From Methylococcus capsulatus str. Texas = ATCC 19069 (lineage in GTDB: Bacteria; Pseudomonadota; Gammaproteobacteria; Methylococcales; Methylococcaceae): DNA of 64,000 bases. Position numbers and translations under genes: made by a program. The notes under the pieces are model-generated. The model did no database searches and was not told the DNA's origin. It saw only the letters and a program-made list of their open reading frames with translations. This document shows, piece after piece, positions 9,813 to 18,363 of the stretch (within the stretch, counting starts at the first letter, position 1; the number at the start of each line of letters is the position of its first letter). The stretch spans positions 62,001 to 126,000 of the forward strand of contig NZ_AUKJ01000020.1 in NCBI RefSeq assembly GCF_000424685.1, in the 5' to 3' direction.

Positions 9813-11267
9813 CTAAAGGATCACGACATCGTACTGTTCCTGGTTGTACTGGGACTCGGCGCGGAACTTGATCGGGACACCGATGAAGGATTCGAGCTCG
9901 GACAGCGTGTCCGCCTCCTCGTCCAGCAGCCGCTCCACCACCTCGTTGGACGCCAGCACCAGCAGTTCCTGAACCTGGTACTGGCGCACCTCGCGGATGA
10001 TCTCGCGGAAGATGTCCAGGCAGGTCGTTTCCGCCGTCTTCAGCACCCCGCGCCCGCCACAGGCGGGGCACGGCTCGCACAGCACCTGCTCCAGGCTCTC
10101 GCGGGTGCGTTTGCGGGTCATCTCCACCAGGCCCAGGGGCGACACCTCGCTGATGGTGTTCTTGGCCGGGTCGCGCTCGAGGTGCCGGCTCAGGGCATGC
10201 AGGACCTGTGCCTTGTGATCCTCGTCCCGCATGTCGATGAAGTCGATGATGATGATGCCGCCCAGATTCCTCAGCCGGAGCTGACGGGCGATGGCCTGGG
10301 CCGCCTCGAGATTGGTCTTGAAGATGGTTTCCTCGAGGTTGCGCCCGCCGACGAAGGCGCCGGTGTTGACGTCGACCGTGGTCATCGCCTCGGTCTGGTC
10401 GAAGATCAGATAGCCGCCGGACTTGAGCGTCACCCGCCGCTCCAGCGCCTTCTGGATTTCCTCTTCCACGCCGTAGAGGTCGAACAGCGGACGCTCACCG
10501 GCGTAATGCTCGATCATCGGGGCGATCTCGGGCACGAACTCTCTCGCGAACTTGGTGAGCCGCGCATGGGTTTCCCGTGAGTCGACCCGGATCTTGTCCA
10601 CCCGGGTGCGGCGCAGATCGCGCAGCACGCGCATGCTCAGGGGCAGGTCCTCATGCAGCAGCACCTTGACCTTCGCGGTCTTGATCCGCTGGGCGATGGA
10701 ATTCCAGAGCTTGAGCAGGAACAACATGTCCGCCCGCAGCAGGGACTCGTCCACGCCCTCCGCCGAGGTCCGGGCGATGAAACCGCCGGTACCGTGCTCC
10801 CGCTGGAATGCCTCCACACAGGCCCGCAAGCGTGCCCTCTCGGCCTCGCATTCGATCCGCTGCGATACTCCCGAAGTCTTGGAAAACGGCATGTAGACTT
10901 CGTACACCGAGGGCACCGAAATCTCGGTGCTCAAACGCGCGCCCTTGGTACCGATGGGGTCCTTGACGACCTGCACGGCGATCTCCTGGCCCTCCCTGAA
11001 GATGGCTTCGATCTTGTCGGTGCCGGCCTTCTCGCGTTCCGCCGCGCTCAGGTCGGAGATGTGCAGGAAGGCCGCCCGCTCCAGCCCGATGTCGACGAAC
11101 ACCGCCTGCATGCCGGGCAGCACCCGGCAGACCCTGCCCTTGTAAATGTTGCCGACCAGACCGCGGCGCCGGGTCCGCTCGATCAACACCTCCTGAACGA
11201 CCCCGTTTTCGACGATGGCGACACGGGTCTCCGGCGGCGTGACGTTGATGAGTATCTCGTCGCTCAT
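9813..11267 (-). CDS. rng: Ribonuclease G
   Basis: RNase G (CafA) is a 5'-end-dependent endoribonuclease that matures the 5' end of 16S rRNA. The 484-residue protein has the N-terminal S1-like region (NIYKGRVCRVLPGMQAVFVDIG), the catalytic-domain aspartates in DQTEAMTTVDVNTG and IIIDFIDMRDEDH, and the zinc-link cysteines in CEPCPACGGRG. It lacks the long C-terminal degradosome scaffold of RNase E, so RNase G is the better name. Its start overlaps the maf stop by 4 bases (ATGA), a standard coupling arrangement. Confidence 0.96.
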   Translation of the reverse strand: MSDEILINVTPPETRVAIVENGVVQEVLIERTRRRGLVGNIYKGRVCRVLPGMQAVFVDIGLERAAFLHISDLSAAEREKAGTDKIEAIFREGQEIAVQVVKDPIGTKGARLSTEISVPSVYEVYMPFSKTSGVSQRIECEAERARLRACVEAFQREHGTGGFIARTSAEGVDESLLRADMLFLLKLWNSIAQRIKTAKVKVLLHEDLPLSMRVLRDLRRTRVDKIRVDSRETHARLTKFAREFVPEIAPMIEHYAGERPLFDLYGVEEEIQKALERRVTLKSGGYLIFDQTEAMTTVDVNTGAFVGGRNLEETIFKTNLEAAQAIARQLRLRNLGGIIIIDFIDMRDEDHKAQVLHALSRHLERDPAKNTISEVSPLGLVEMTRKRTRESLEQVLCEPCPACGGRGVLKTAETTCLDIFREIIREVRQYQVQELLVLASNEVVERLLDEEADTLSELESFIGVPIKFRAESQYNQEQYDVVIL

Positions 11268-11872
11268 GGTGCGGCTCCGGCCAGGAGGCGCGCGGTCCCC
11301 AGTCCCAGATGCCGCAGCAGACGGGCCGTTTCCAGCAGCGGCAGGCCCATGACGCCGGAAAAGCTGCCCTGAAGCTCGGCCACGAACAGCTCGCCGCGGC
11401 CCTGGATGGCATAGGCGCCCGCCTTGTCCGCCGGCTCACCGCTGGCCCAGTAGGCGTCGATCTCCTCGAGCCCGAGGTCGCGAAACCTCACCCGGCTGAC
11501 GCTCAATGCCTGCCAGTGGCAGTCGCCGCGACGCAGGGACACCGCACTGAGCACTTCGTGGGTCCGCCCCGACAGCCGGCCCAGCATCTCCCGCGCGTGT
11601 TCCGCTCCCTGCGGCTTGCCGAAGATTTGCCCGTCGAGCACCACCTCGGTGTCGGCCGCCAGCACCGCCGCATCGGAGGGCGCCATGCTCTGACCCCGGG
11701 CGGACTTGTCGGATGCCACCCGGCGCACGTAGTCTTCGGCGGCTTCCCCGCAGCGGGGCACCTCTTCCACCTCGACTCCGAGCACCTCGAACGGCAGGCC
11801 GAAGCGGCCCAGCAGCTCGCGGCGCCTGGGCGAGGTCGAGGCGAGGATCAGCTTGAGGTCTTCGGCCTGCAT
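11264..11872 (-). CDS. maf: Maf family nucleoside triphosphate pyrophosphatase
   Basis: A 202-residue Maf/YhdE family protein that hydrolyses non-canonical or dTTP/UTP nucleotides to monophosphates. The N-terminal signature ASTSPRRRELL is present at about residues 11-21, with the downstream AADTEVVLDG and the KAGAYAIQGRG motif that marks the family. Adjacency to rng suggests the YhdE (dTTP/UTP) subgroup. It overlaps rng by 4 bases and follows rlmH by 4 bases. Confidence 0.93.
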   Translation of the reverse strand: MQAEDLKLILASTSPRRRELLGRFGLPFEVLGVEVEEVPRCGEAAEDYVRRVASDKSARGQSMAPSDAAVLAADTEVVLDGQIFGKPQGAEHAREMLGRLSGRTHEVLSAVSLRRGDCHWQALSVSRVRFRDLGLEEIDAYWASGEPADKAGAYAIQGRGELFVAELQGSFSGVMGLPLLETARLLRHLGLGTARLLAGAAP

Positions 11873-11876
11873 GGGC

Positions 11877-12344
11877 TCAGCGATGGTAAGGGTGGTTATT
11901 GAGGAGGGTCCAGGCCCGGTACAACTGTTCGGCGACGATGACCCGCACCAGTGGATGCGGAAAGGTCATCCGAGACAGACTCCAGCTTTCCGCGGCGCGC
12001 TGCCGGCAGGCGTCCGACAGGCCATCCGGTCCGCCGACCAGCAGGGCGATGTCCCGCCCTTCGCGCAGCCAGCGCGCCAGGACCTCGGCCAGTTCGCGCG
12101 TGCTCCAGGCCTTGCCGCCGACGTCCAGCGTAACGATATGCGCATTGCCGCCCACCGCCGCCAGCATCCGCTGACCTTCGTCGGCGAGGATGCGCTGGAT
12201 GTCGCAATTACGGGTGCGTTTGCCCGGCGCGATCTCGCGCAGCATCAGGGCGCATTCGCGCGGCAGGCGACGGGCATATTCCTCGTACCCCTCGTTGACC
12301 CAGGACGGCATGCGCTCGCCCACGCAGACCAGGTTGAGCTGCAT
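11877..12344 (-). CDS. rlmH: 23S rRNA (pseudouridine1915-N3)-methyltransferase
   Basis: RlmH methylates pseudouridine 1915 in helix 69 of 23S rRNA using S-adenosylmethionine. The protein is 155 residues, the exact family size, with the SPOUT-fold knot sequence [10 protein letters not shown] and the C-terminal [20 protein letters not shown] that carries the conserved substrate-site residues, ending NHPYHR. It lies 9 bases after nadA and 4 bases before maf. The usual partner rsfS is not in this window. Confidence 0.96.
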   Translation of the reverse strand: MQLNLVCVGERMPSWVNEGYEEYARRLPRECALMLREIAPGKRTRNCDIQRILADEGQRMLAAVGGNAHIVTLDVGGKAWSTRELAEVLARWLREGRDIALLVGGPDGLSDACRQRAAESWSLSRMTFPHPLVRVIVAEQLYRAWTLLNNHPYHR

Positions 12345-12353
12345 GGGGCGGGA

Positions 12354-13451
12354 TCAGGCCACCTGCAGCATGTTTTCCAGCGCCCCGCGGGCCTCGGCGG
12401 CGATGGCGGCGGGGACCTCGATCCGGTTGACCACGTGGCCTTCGACCAGATTCTCCAGCACCCAGAGCAGATGCTGGGGGTCGGTCCGGAACATGGTCGA
12501 ACACATGCACACCGTGGGCGAGAGGAAATGCACCGATTTGCCCTGCGGCTGGACCTCGCGGGCCAGGCGGTTGACCAGGTTGAGCTCCGTGCCCACCAGC
12601 CAGCGCGTGTTCGGCTCGGCGGCCCGGACGGTGTTGAGGATGTACTCGGTGGAACCGATGTACTGCGCCTTCTGGCAGACTTCGAAGCTGCACTCGGGAT
12701 GCACGATCACCCGGGTGTCGGGATACTGCGCGAGGAAACGGTCGATGTGTTCGGGGCGGAACATCTGATGCACCGAGCAGAAACCGGCCCAGAGGATCAT
12801 CCGCGCCCGCCGGATCTCGTCCTCCGTCAGGCCGCCCAAGGGCTTGCCGAAATCCCAGGTGACCATCTCCTCCAGCGGAATGCCCATGCGATGGCCTGTA
12901 TTGCGGCCCAGGTGCTGGTCGGGGAAGAACAGGACCTTCCCGCGCCGGGCGAAGCTCCACTCCAGGATTTTCTGCGCGTTGCTGGACGTGCAGACGATGC
13001 CGCCGTGGCGCCCGCAGAACGCCTTGAGGTCGGCCGCCGAATTGATGTAGGTGACCGGTGTCACCTCGCTTTCCGGATCGAGCACCGTCGCCAGCTCGCG
13101 CCAGCAGCGTTCCACGGCGACCAGGTTCGCCATGTCCGCCATCGAGCAGCCGGCTGCCAGGTCCGGCAAGATAGCCACCTGGTCCGGACGGGACAGGATG
13201 TCGGCGACCTCCGCCATGAAATGCACACCGCAGAACACGATGTATTCCGCATCCGACTGCGAGGCCAGACGGGACAGCTTCAGCGAATCACCGGTGAAAT
13301 CGGCGTGCCGGAACACCTCGTCGCGCTGGTAATGATGGCCGAGGATCACGCAGCGCTTGCCCAGCGCCGCCCGCGCCGCGCGGATGCGGGTTTCGCACTC
13401 GGCATCGTCGAGCATCGCGTAATCGTGTATGGATAAAGCGGTTTCACTCAT
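12354..13451 (-). CDS. nadA: Quinolinate synthase
   Basis: NadA condenses iminoaspartate with dihydroxyacetone phosphate to quinolinate in NAD biosynthesis and carries a [4Fe-4S] cluster. Conserved segments include LGHHYQRDEV, DSLKLS, VFCGVHFMAE, CTSSNA and the late cysteine pair in SPTVCMCSTM; cysteines at the expected three cluster positions are present. I place the start at ATG 13451 (MSETALSIHDYAM), giving 365 residues; the frame is open 24 codons further but that extension has no family character. First gene of the rlmH-maf-rng-yhdP run. Confidence 0.95.
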   Translation of the reverse strand: MSETALSIHDYAMLDDAECETRIRAARAALGKRCVILGHHYQRDEVFRHADFTGDSLKLSRLASQSDAEYIVFCGVHFMAEVADILSRPDQVAILPDLAAGCSMADMANLVAVERCWRELATVLDPESEVTPVTYINSAADLKAFCGRHGGIVCTSSNAQKILEWSFARRGKVLFFPDQHLGRNTGHRMGIPLEEMVTWDFGKPLGGLTEDEIRRARMILWAGFCSVHQMFRPEHIDRFLAQYPDTRVIVHPECSFEVCQKAQYIGSTEYILNTVRAAEPNTRWLVGTELNLVNRLAREVQPQGKSVHFLSPTVCMCSTMFRTDPQHLLWVLENLVEGHVVNRIEVPAAIAAEARGALENMLQVA

Positions 13452-13526
13452 GGACTTCGTTGGCTGCTCTGGCGGAAGGAATGACCAAGTGGGCCAGTAT
13501 GGTATGACAAAGCGGGCCGACACGGC

Positions 13527-13901
13527 TCATTTCGGTTTCGCCAGCTCGACGAGGATGATCTCCGCCTCGTTTTCGCCGACGTTCTCGATGCTCATCCATT
13601 GCCCGGACTCCCAGAACACCTGGCCCGGTTCATAGGTGTTGGACTGGCCGCCTTCCTCGACCCGCACCCTCCCCCGCACCACGTAGCGCGGCCCCGGCCC
13701 TTCGTGGGTATGCAGCGGCGTCTTGTAGCCCACCGGCAGCACCACCCGTGCCACCCGCACGTCGATTCGCGGTGCCGCCGGCTCGAACCCTTTCTCCAAA
13801 AGCTCCTGGCGGGAAAAAGCTGCCTCGGCGGCAATGGCCTGGCCGTCCAGGCCGGCGGCAACGGCCAGCAACAGAAGCGGCCAGCCCGTGCGTGATTTCA
13901 T
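13527..13901 (-). CDS. Secreted small cupin-domain protein
   Basis: A 124-residue protein with an N-terminal signal peptide (hydrophobic LLLLAVAAGL, likely cleavage after QAIAAEA or slightly earlier) and a single cupin barrel. The cupin metal motif is visible as HTHEGPGPRYVVRGRVRV and the second half as YEPGQVFWESGQW. The substrate is not evident; periplasmic single-domain cupins of this type often bind metal. The start has a strong ribosome-binding site (GAGGAGGGAGG). It sits 12 bases after the glycosyltransferase gene in the same orientation. Confidence 0.8.
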   Translation of the reverse strand: MKSRTGWPLLLLAVAAGLDGQAIAAEAAFSRQELLEKGFEPAAPRIDVRVARVVLPVGYKTPLHTHEGPGPRYVVRGRVRVEEGGQSNTYEPGQVFWESGQWMSIENVGENEAEIILVELAKPK

Positions 13902-13913
13902 ACCCCTCCCTCC

Positions 13914-14645
13914 TCAGGCACCCAGTTCCTCGACCTGCGGAACACGCGCGCGCCGCTGCAGCCACATCACACCGAACAGGTCCACGATCCCCACCCACAG
14001 CCGGTGCCATGTGCCGTATTTGGAGACGCCCGAAAGGCGGGGTCGGTGATTGACCTCGACCGAGACGACCGGCGCACCGGCCCGCTGGGTCAAGGCTGGC
14101 AGGAAACGGTGCATGTGGTCGAAATAAGGAAGCTCCAGAAACAGGGCGCGGGAAAAAACCTTGAGGCCGCAGCCGGTATCCGGCGTATTGTCGCGCAGCA
14201 AACCGCCGCGCACGGCATTGGCGATACGCGAGGAGAACCGGCGCCAGCCGGTGTCCTTGCGCTTCCGCCGATAGCCGGCCACCATGCCGCGGCCGGTTTC
14301 CCCGCCGAGCCGGTCCAGGGCTTCGAGCAGACGGGGGATGTCCGCGGGATCGTTCTGGCCGTCGCCGTCCAGCGTGGCGATCCACGCTCCCCGCGCCGCC
14401 AGGATGCCGGTGCGCAGCGCCGTGCTCTGCCCGCAGCAGCGGACATGCCGGAGCACACGCAGCACGGGTACCGAGGCCTTCAGAGCGCGCAGCTTCTCCA
14501 GCGTCCCGTCGGTGCTGCCGTCGTCGACGTAGACGATTTCGTAATCGCCCAGCGGAGTCAGCGCCCGGGTGATTTCGCCGATGAGGGATTCGAGATTGTC
14601 TATTTCGTTATGGACGGGAACGACGACCGAAAGGCGCATGGACAT
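13914..14645 (-). CDS. Family 2 glycosyltransferase (dolichol-phosphate mannosyltransferase-like)
   Basis: A 243-residue GT-A fold glycosyltransferase. Motifs in order: VVVPVHNEIDNLE near the N-terminus, YVDDGSTDGT, TLDGDGQNDPAD (the DxD-type metal site), and the acceptor-side RLSGVSKYG near residue 210. This pattern matches DPM1/polyprenyl-phosphate glycosyltransferases, which charge a lipid carrier with a sugar at the inner membrane. Only one weak hydrophobic stretch occurs at the C-terminus (WVGIVDLFGVMWLQ), so it is of the short peripheral type. The donor sugar cannot be read from sequence. Confidence 0.85.
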   Translation of the reverse strand: MSMRLSVVVPVHNEIDNLESLIGEITRALTPLGDYEIVYVDDGSTDGTLEKLRALKASVPVLRVLRHVRCCGQSTALRTGILAARGAWIATLDGDGQNDPADIPRLLEALDRLGGETGRGMVAGYRRKRKDTGWRRFSSRIANAVRGGLLRDNTPDTGCGLKVFSRALFLELPYFDHMHRFLPALTQRAGAPVVSVEVNHRPRLSGVSKYGTWHRLWVGIVDLFGVMWLQRRARVPQVEELGA

Positions 14646-14674
14646 ACCTTGGAATAGGGACGCTCGATGAGAGC

Positions 14675-15712
14675 TCAGACGTAATGGACGGCGGGCTCGC
14701 CGGCAATGATTTCGCCCACGGCAAAGGCACGCTCGCCCAGGCTGCTCAGCGCCTCCAGGGTACGCGCCTCATCCTCCGGCGCCACACACACGATCATGCC
14801 GACGCCGCAGTTGAACGTCCGGAACATCTCCGGAGTCTCCACCCCTCCCTGCCGTTGCAGCCAGCGGAAAATCTCGGGCATGGTCCAGGCGGCGGTGTCG
14901 ATCCGGGCCGCGGTTCCGACGGGCAGGACGCGCGGAAGGTTCTCGGTGATGCCGCCGCCGGTGATATGGGCCAAGGCATGGACCTCCACGGATTTCAGGA
15001 GTTCGAGCAGAGGCTTGACGTAGATCCGGGTCGGCTCCAGCAGCCAGTCGCCCAGGGTGCGGCCGGCGACCGGCGCATCCAGCCCCAGGCCGGAATGATC
15101 GACGATCTTGCGGATGAGCGAATAGCCATTGGAATGCGGCCCCGATGACGCAAGGCCGATCAACCGGTCGCCCGGCCTGACCCGGCTGCCGTCGATGATC
15201 GCCTCCTTCTCCACCACGCCGACACAGAAGCCGGCCAGATCGTAGTCGCCTCCGGCGTACATGCCCGGCATCTCCGCCGTTTCGCCGCCGACCAGGGCGC
15301 AGCCGGCCCGCTCGCAGCCCTGGGCGATGCCGGCGATCACCGAGGCCGCAACGTCCACGTCCAGCCTGCCGGTCGCATAGTAGTCGAGGAAGAACAGCGG
15401 CTCGGCACCCTGCACCACGATGTCGTTGGCGCACATCGCCACCAGGTCGATGCCGACGCCGCCGTGGCGGCCCGACTCGATCGCCAGCCGGAGCTTGGTG
15501 CCGACCCCATCGGTTCCCGCCACCAGCACCGGCTTGCGGTAGCGATCCACCGGCAGCTCGAACAGCGAACCGAATCCCCCCAACCCCGCCAGTACGCCGG
15601 GCCGTACCGTCTTCCGCGCCGCCGGCTTGATGCGCTCCACCAGGGCATTGCCGGCCGCGATGTCGACACCGGCGCTCTTGTAGTCGAAAGAAAGGGGATT
15701 TTCGGTTTTCAA
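14675..15712 (-). CDS. purM: Phosphoribosylformylglycinamidine cyclo-ligase (AIR synthetase)
   Basis: PurM closes the imidazole ring in the fifth step of purine biosynthesis. The 345-residue protein has the family hallmarks: the [19 protein letters not shown] start, [32 protein letters not shown] and the C-terminal [16 protein letters not shown]. The usual partner purN is not next to it here. It is transcribed away from the phosphatidyltransferase gene; the 183-base gap between the two starts should contain both promoters. Confidence 0.96.
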   Translation of the reverse strand: MKTENPLSFDYKSAGVDIAAGNALVERIKPAARKTVRPGVLAGLGGFGSLFELPVDRYRKPVLVAGTDGVGTKLRLAIESGRHGGVGIDLVAMCANDIVVQGAEPLFFLDYYATGRLDVDVAASVIAGIAQGCERAGCALVGGETAEMPGMYAGGDYDLAGFCVGVVEKEAIIDGSRVRPGDRLIGLASSGPHSNGYSLIRKIVDHSGLGLDAPVAGRTLGDWLLEPTRIYVKPLLELLKSVEVHALAHITGGGITENLPRVLPVGTAARIDTAAWTMPEIFRWLQRQGGVETPEMFRTFNCGVGMIVCVAPEDEARTLEALSSLGERAFAVGEIIAGEPAVHYV

Positions 15713-15895
15713 GGAGACTCCTGCATGAAGATGGGGCCGCGCGGCCCTCCGGCCGTCCCCTGGCCAAGACGGCGCGCGTTCCGGAAAAGGCGACAGGGTA
15801 GTTTACCACCATCGCCCCGTCGTCGTTACTGCCGCCCAAGGCTTGACGGCCTTCACCCATCCGGAGATTATCGAAGTCCCGTAAGGAGTGCGACC

Positions 15896-16456
15896 ATGCG
15901 GCCAGAACACATCCCCAACATCATCAGCACCCTCCGGATATTCCTGGTCTACCCGGTCGTCCACCTGATGCTGGCGGAGCGCTACACGGCCGCCCTGGCT
16001 CTGTTCGTGGTCGCCGGCGTATCCGACGCGATCGACGGCTTCCTCGCCAAGCACTACGGCTGGCAATCCCGGCTCGGCTCCTACCTGGACCCCCTGGCGG
16101 ACAAGCTGCTCCTGGTCTGCTGCTTCGTCGCCGGCGCCTGGCTCGGCCTCCTCCCCGTCTGGATGGCCGCCGCCGTCCTCCTCCGCGATGCCGTGATCGT
16201 CACCGGCGCCATCGCCTACTACCTGCTGCTGCACCCCTTCGACGGCCAGCCCATCCTCGCCAGCAAGCTGAACACCCTGCTGCAGCTGGCGTTCATCGTC
16301 GCCATCCTCTTCAACCGCGGCGTCTCCGAACTGCCCCCGTTCCTGCTCGACGGCCTGCTCGCCGCCACCCTCGCCACGACGATCGCCAGCGGAGCGATCT
16401 ACGTCTACGTCTGGGGGCGGAACTACCGGCTGGAAACGGCGCAGGGGCGCAGGTGA
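15896..16456 (+). CDS. CDP-alcohol phosphatidyltransferase family membrane protein
   Basis: A 186-residue integral membrane enzyme with about five hydrophobic segments. The family motif DxxDGxxAR-x8-GxxxDxxxD is visible as SDAIDGFLAK then GSYLDPLADK at about residues 46-73, with AK in place of the usual AR. PgsA and cardiolipin synthase of the CDP-alcohol type share this fold; which alcohol (glycerol-3-phosphate or phosphatidylglycerol) cannot be told. The ATG at 15896 has a good ribosome-binding site (TAAGGAG) about eight bases upstream. Confidence 0.88.
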   Translation: MRPEHIPNIISTLRIFLVYPVVHLMLAERYTAALALFVVAGVSDAIDGFLAKHYGWQSRLGSYLDPLADKLLLVCCFVAGAWLGLLPVWMAAAVLLRDAVIVTGAIAYYLLLHPFDGQPILASKLNTLLQLAFIVAILFNRGVSELPPFLLDGLLAATLATTIASGAIYVYVWGRNYRLETAQGRR

Positions 16457-16620
16457 GGCTTTCCGGGCTTCGCATCCGGCGGTTCTCCGGATGTGCAAGG
16501 CGGGTGCTTCGAATGACGCATCGGGCCGGGAACAACCGTCGAGATTCCAGTCAGAAAGGGGCACCTCGAAAAACCGGGGGCTTGGGAAATACCGGACCTG
16601 AATTTCCCGGCTGAAGCGCC

Positions 16621-16773
16621 ATGATCGGAGAGAGCCCATGCGCCGCCGAGGAACGCGAAGCCAGGCTGGACCGGCTGGGCGATGTGCTGCGAGGAAGGGA
16701 GACGCATATCGACTTCAAGGCGCTGACCGCCGAAATCGACTGGGGGGCAAAAAACCCTGCACGGTCAAGCTGA
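16621..16773 (+). pseudogene. IS5-type transposase N-terminal fragment
   Basis: A 50-codon frame whose product contains REARLDRLGDVLRG then HIDFKALTAEID. This resembles the conserved N-terminus of IS5-family transposases (RLxxLGDPLxxLxxxIDFxxFRxxL). The frame then ends and nothing of the DDE catalytic domain follows, so it is a remnant. It lies in a 530-base stretch between the phosphatidyltransferase and the chimeric gene at 16990. Seen: the short similarity and the stop. Inference: IS family and remnant status. Confidence 0.5.
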
Positions 16774-16957
16774 AGAAGGCCAGGGCGGTCAAAGCCAAGT
16801 TCATCCGAAAAGCCAGATAGCGAGAAATGCAAAGCCCCCGCGCCAGGGCGCGGAGCATTAAAGAACACGACTCGGACCCCACGAGGGAGACCTGCACCTA
16901 ACCAACCGGCTCATCTCGTTACATAATCAAAAAATGAGATCTGCCCACCTCGAACAG

Positions 16958-16995
16958 GCTCACGGACTCCCCGCGCGGGGCTCACATCCGTGAGC
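16958..16995. repeat. Large nested inverted repeat over a start codon
   Basis: A nearly continuous palindrome: outer arms GCTCACGGA (16958-16966) and TCCGTGAGC (16987-16995) pair perfectly over 9 bases, and the core CCCCGCGCGGGG (16969-16980) is itself self-complementary. The right outer arm covers the GTG that would start the gene at 16990. It could be a hairpin masking that start, a dyad operator or the tail of a decayed mobile element. No run of T follows, so it is not a classical terminator. Confidence 0.55.
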
Positions 16996-17490
16996 GCCTT
17001 TCATTCATTTCCGCCATCGCCCCTGCTCGCGCCATTCGTATCGGCGCTGTGGGTCCACGACGACCTGATGAAGCCGGAGTTGGGGACGTGCACCGTGCTG
17101 CCCGACACGGCAAGCTATGTCTGCTTTCTGTGCGGCGATCATCCCATCCAGGCAACGCACAGGCACCGGACCTACACGACGCTGAGCGGCGTGTCGGGCT
17201 TTCAGACGCACCGCTTCGACCTCGAAAGCCGGGGAGCCATGTCGGGGGTGACCGTGCGCCTGACCCGCTTCTTCCCCGGCGCGGACACCGCCGCGCTGGG
17301 CGGCAAGAGCCACGACTATCCGGAGGAAATCTTCATCGTCTCAGGAAGGCTGTACGATCAAGCCTTCGAGCTGTGGCTGGAAACCGGCCACTATGCCAGC
17401 CGCCCGCCGGGCGAAGTCCACGGGCCATTCCGCACCGACGACGGTTGCGTGGTGCTGGAGATTTCGTTTCCGCAGAGGACTGCCGGCTGA
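16990..17490 (+). CDS. Chimeric protein: AraC-regulator N-terminal domain joined to a cupin
   Basis: A 166-residue frame in two parts. Residues 1 to about 90 look like the N-terminal DUF6597-type domain of AraC regulators (PLLAPFVSALWVHDD, VLPDTASYVCFL, LSGVSGFQTHRFDLES). From about residue 90 it matches the ChrR-like cupin family (LTRFFPGADTAALGGKSHDYPEEIF, then HYASRPPGEVHGPF and GCVVLEISFP), written here in pieces. No AraC helix-turn-helix is present. The join near GVTVR/LTRFF keeps the frame, suggesting a deletion fusion of two genes. The start GTG lies under the inverted repeat and is uncertain; the next in-frame ATG is about codon 27. Confidence 0.6.
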   Translation: MSAFHSFPPSPLLAPFVSALWVHDDLMKPELGTCTVLPDTASYVCFLCGDHPIQATHRHRTYTTLSGVSGFQTHRFDLESRGAMSGVTVRLTRFFPGADTAALGGKSHDYPEEIFIVSGRLYDQAFELWLETGHYASRPPGEVHGPFRTDDGCVVLEISFPQRTAG

Positions 17491-17571
17491 GGCAATCGAT
17501 GCGGAACTCCGAGGGAAAGGAACCGCCGGTCGGCGCCGAGACCCGACCGGCCTCGGCCATCGGCGGGGAAG

Positions 17572-18363
17572 TCAGCCGCGCGAATCCGGTTCGCGTTCTG
17601 GCCCGGTTCCCAGCCAGGCCAAAATGGCTTCGACCGTCCAGGCGGGGTCATCCAGCGGCAGATCGTGTCCCGCGTCCGGATGCATTTTCAACGGCAATCC
17701 CCAGTGCCGCGCAATGGCTTCGGAGCACTCCGGGCCGACCAGCCGGTCGCCCCGGCTGCCGAGCACCAGCACGGGGACGGCGGGGGTTTCCGCAGGGGGG
17801 CGGTAGCGAGCCGCGGCCCAAAGCTGCCGAAACACGTTGGCCTTGCGGATCGGACGCTGGCGGTAGACTTCGGCCCGCGCCAGCACGCGGACTGGATCCT
17901 CCGCGGCAGAACGGCTTGTAAGGCGGAGGATGGCCCGCTCCCTCGCGGCGACGTCGGCCGTCAGCAGCGCTCGCACAACTTCCGGCCAGACGCGCCAGTT
18001 CAGGCGGCGGTACAGCGGACTCAGACCGCTCAGGCTGGTGTTGATCAGGACGGCGCCCGCGATTTCACGGGGATGGCGCGCGATCCATTCGAGGGCGACC
18101 ATCGCCCCGAGAGACAAGGCGAGAAGATAGCGCGGCATGCCGGCTTCCGTTCCGAGTTCGGCGCGGGCGAACTCCATCGTCTCCCGGATGGAAAGCGGGC
18201 TGTCGAGACGCCAGTGCCGGCCATTGCCGGGCAGGTCGACCGTCCGGACCCGGGCACCCGGCACGGCGTCGGAGAACACCTGGGGAAACCCGTCCCAATG
18301 GGCGCTCTCCCGAACCAGCCCGCGGATGAGCACCCATTCCGCCGGACCGGTCCTCTCAGACAT
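17572..18363 (-). CDS. Alpha/beta hydrolase
   Basis: A 263-residue alpha/beta hydrolase. The oxyanion region is LIRGLVRESAHWDGF, the nucleophile elbow ALSLGAM (Ser in an AxSxG elbow, first Gly replaced by Ala), the acid probably Asp in LVLGSRGDRLV, and the base His in DAGHDLPLDDP near the C-terminus. The substrate is unknown. The ATG at 18363 lies inside the last 8 bases of the upstream peptidase-like gene, so the two are probably co-translated. Confidence 0.85.
   Translation of the reverse strand: MSERTGPAEWVLIRGLVRESAHWDGFPQVFSDAVPGARVRTVDLPGNGRHWRLDSPLSIRETMEFARAELGTEAGMPRYLLALSLGAMVALEWIARHPREIAGAVLINTSLSGLSPLYRRLNWRVWPEVVRALLTADVAARERAILRLTSRSAAEDPVRVLARAEVYRQRPIRKANVFRQLWAAARYRPPAETPAVPVLVLGSRGDRLVGPECSEAIARHWGLPLKMHPDAGHDLPLDDPAWTVEAILAWLGTGPEREPDSRG

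Noticed and set aside
11853-13436. 527-codon frame antisense to rlmH and nadA
   Set aside because: Mirror frame; both minus-strand genes have intact family motifs.
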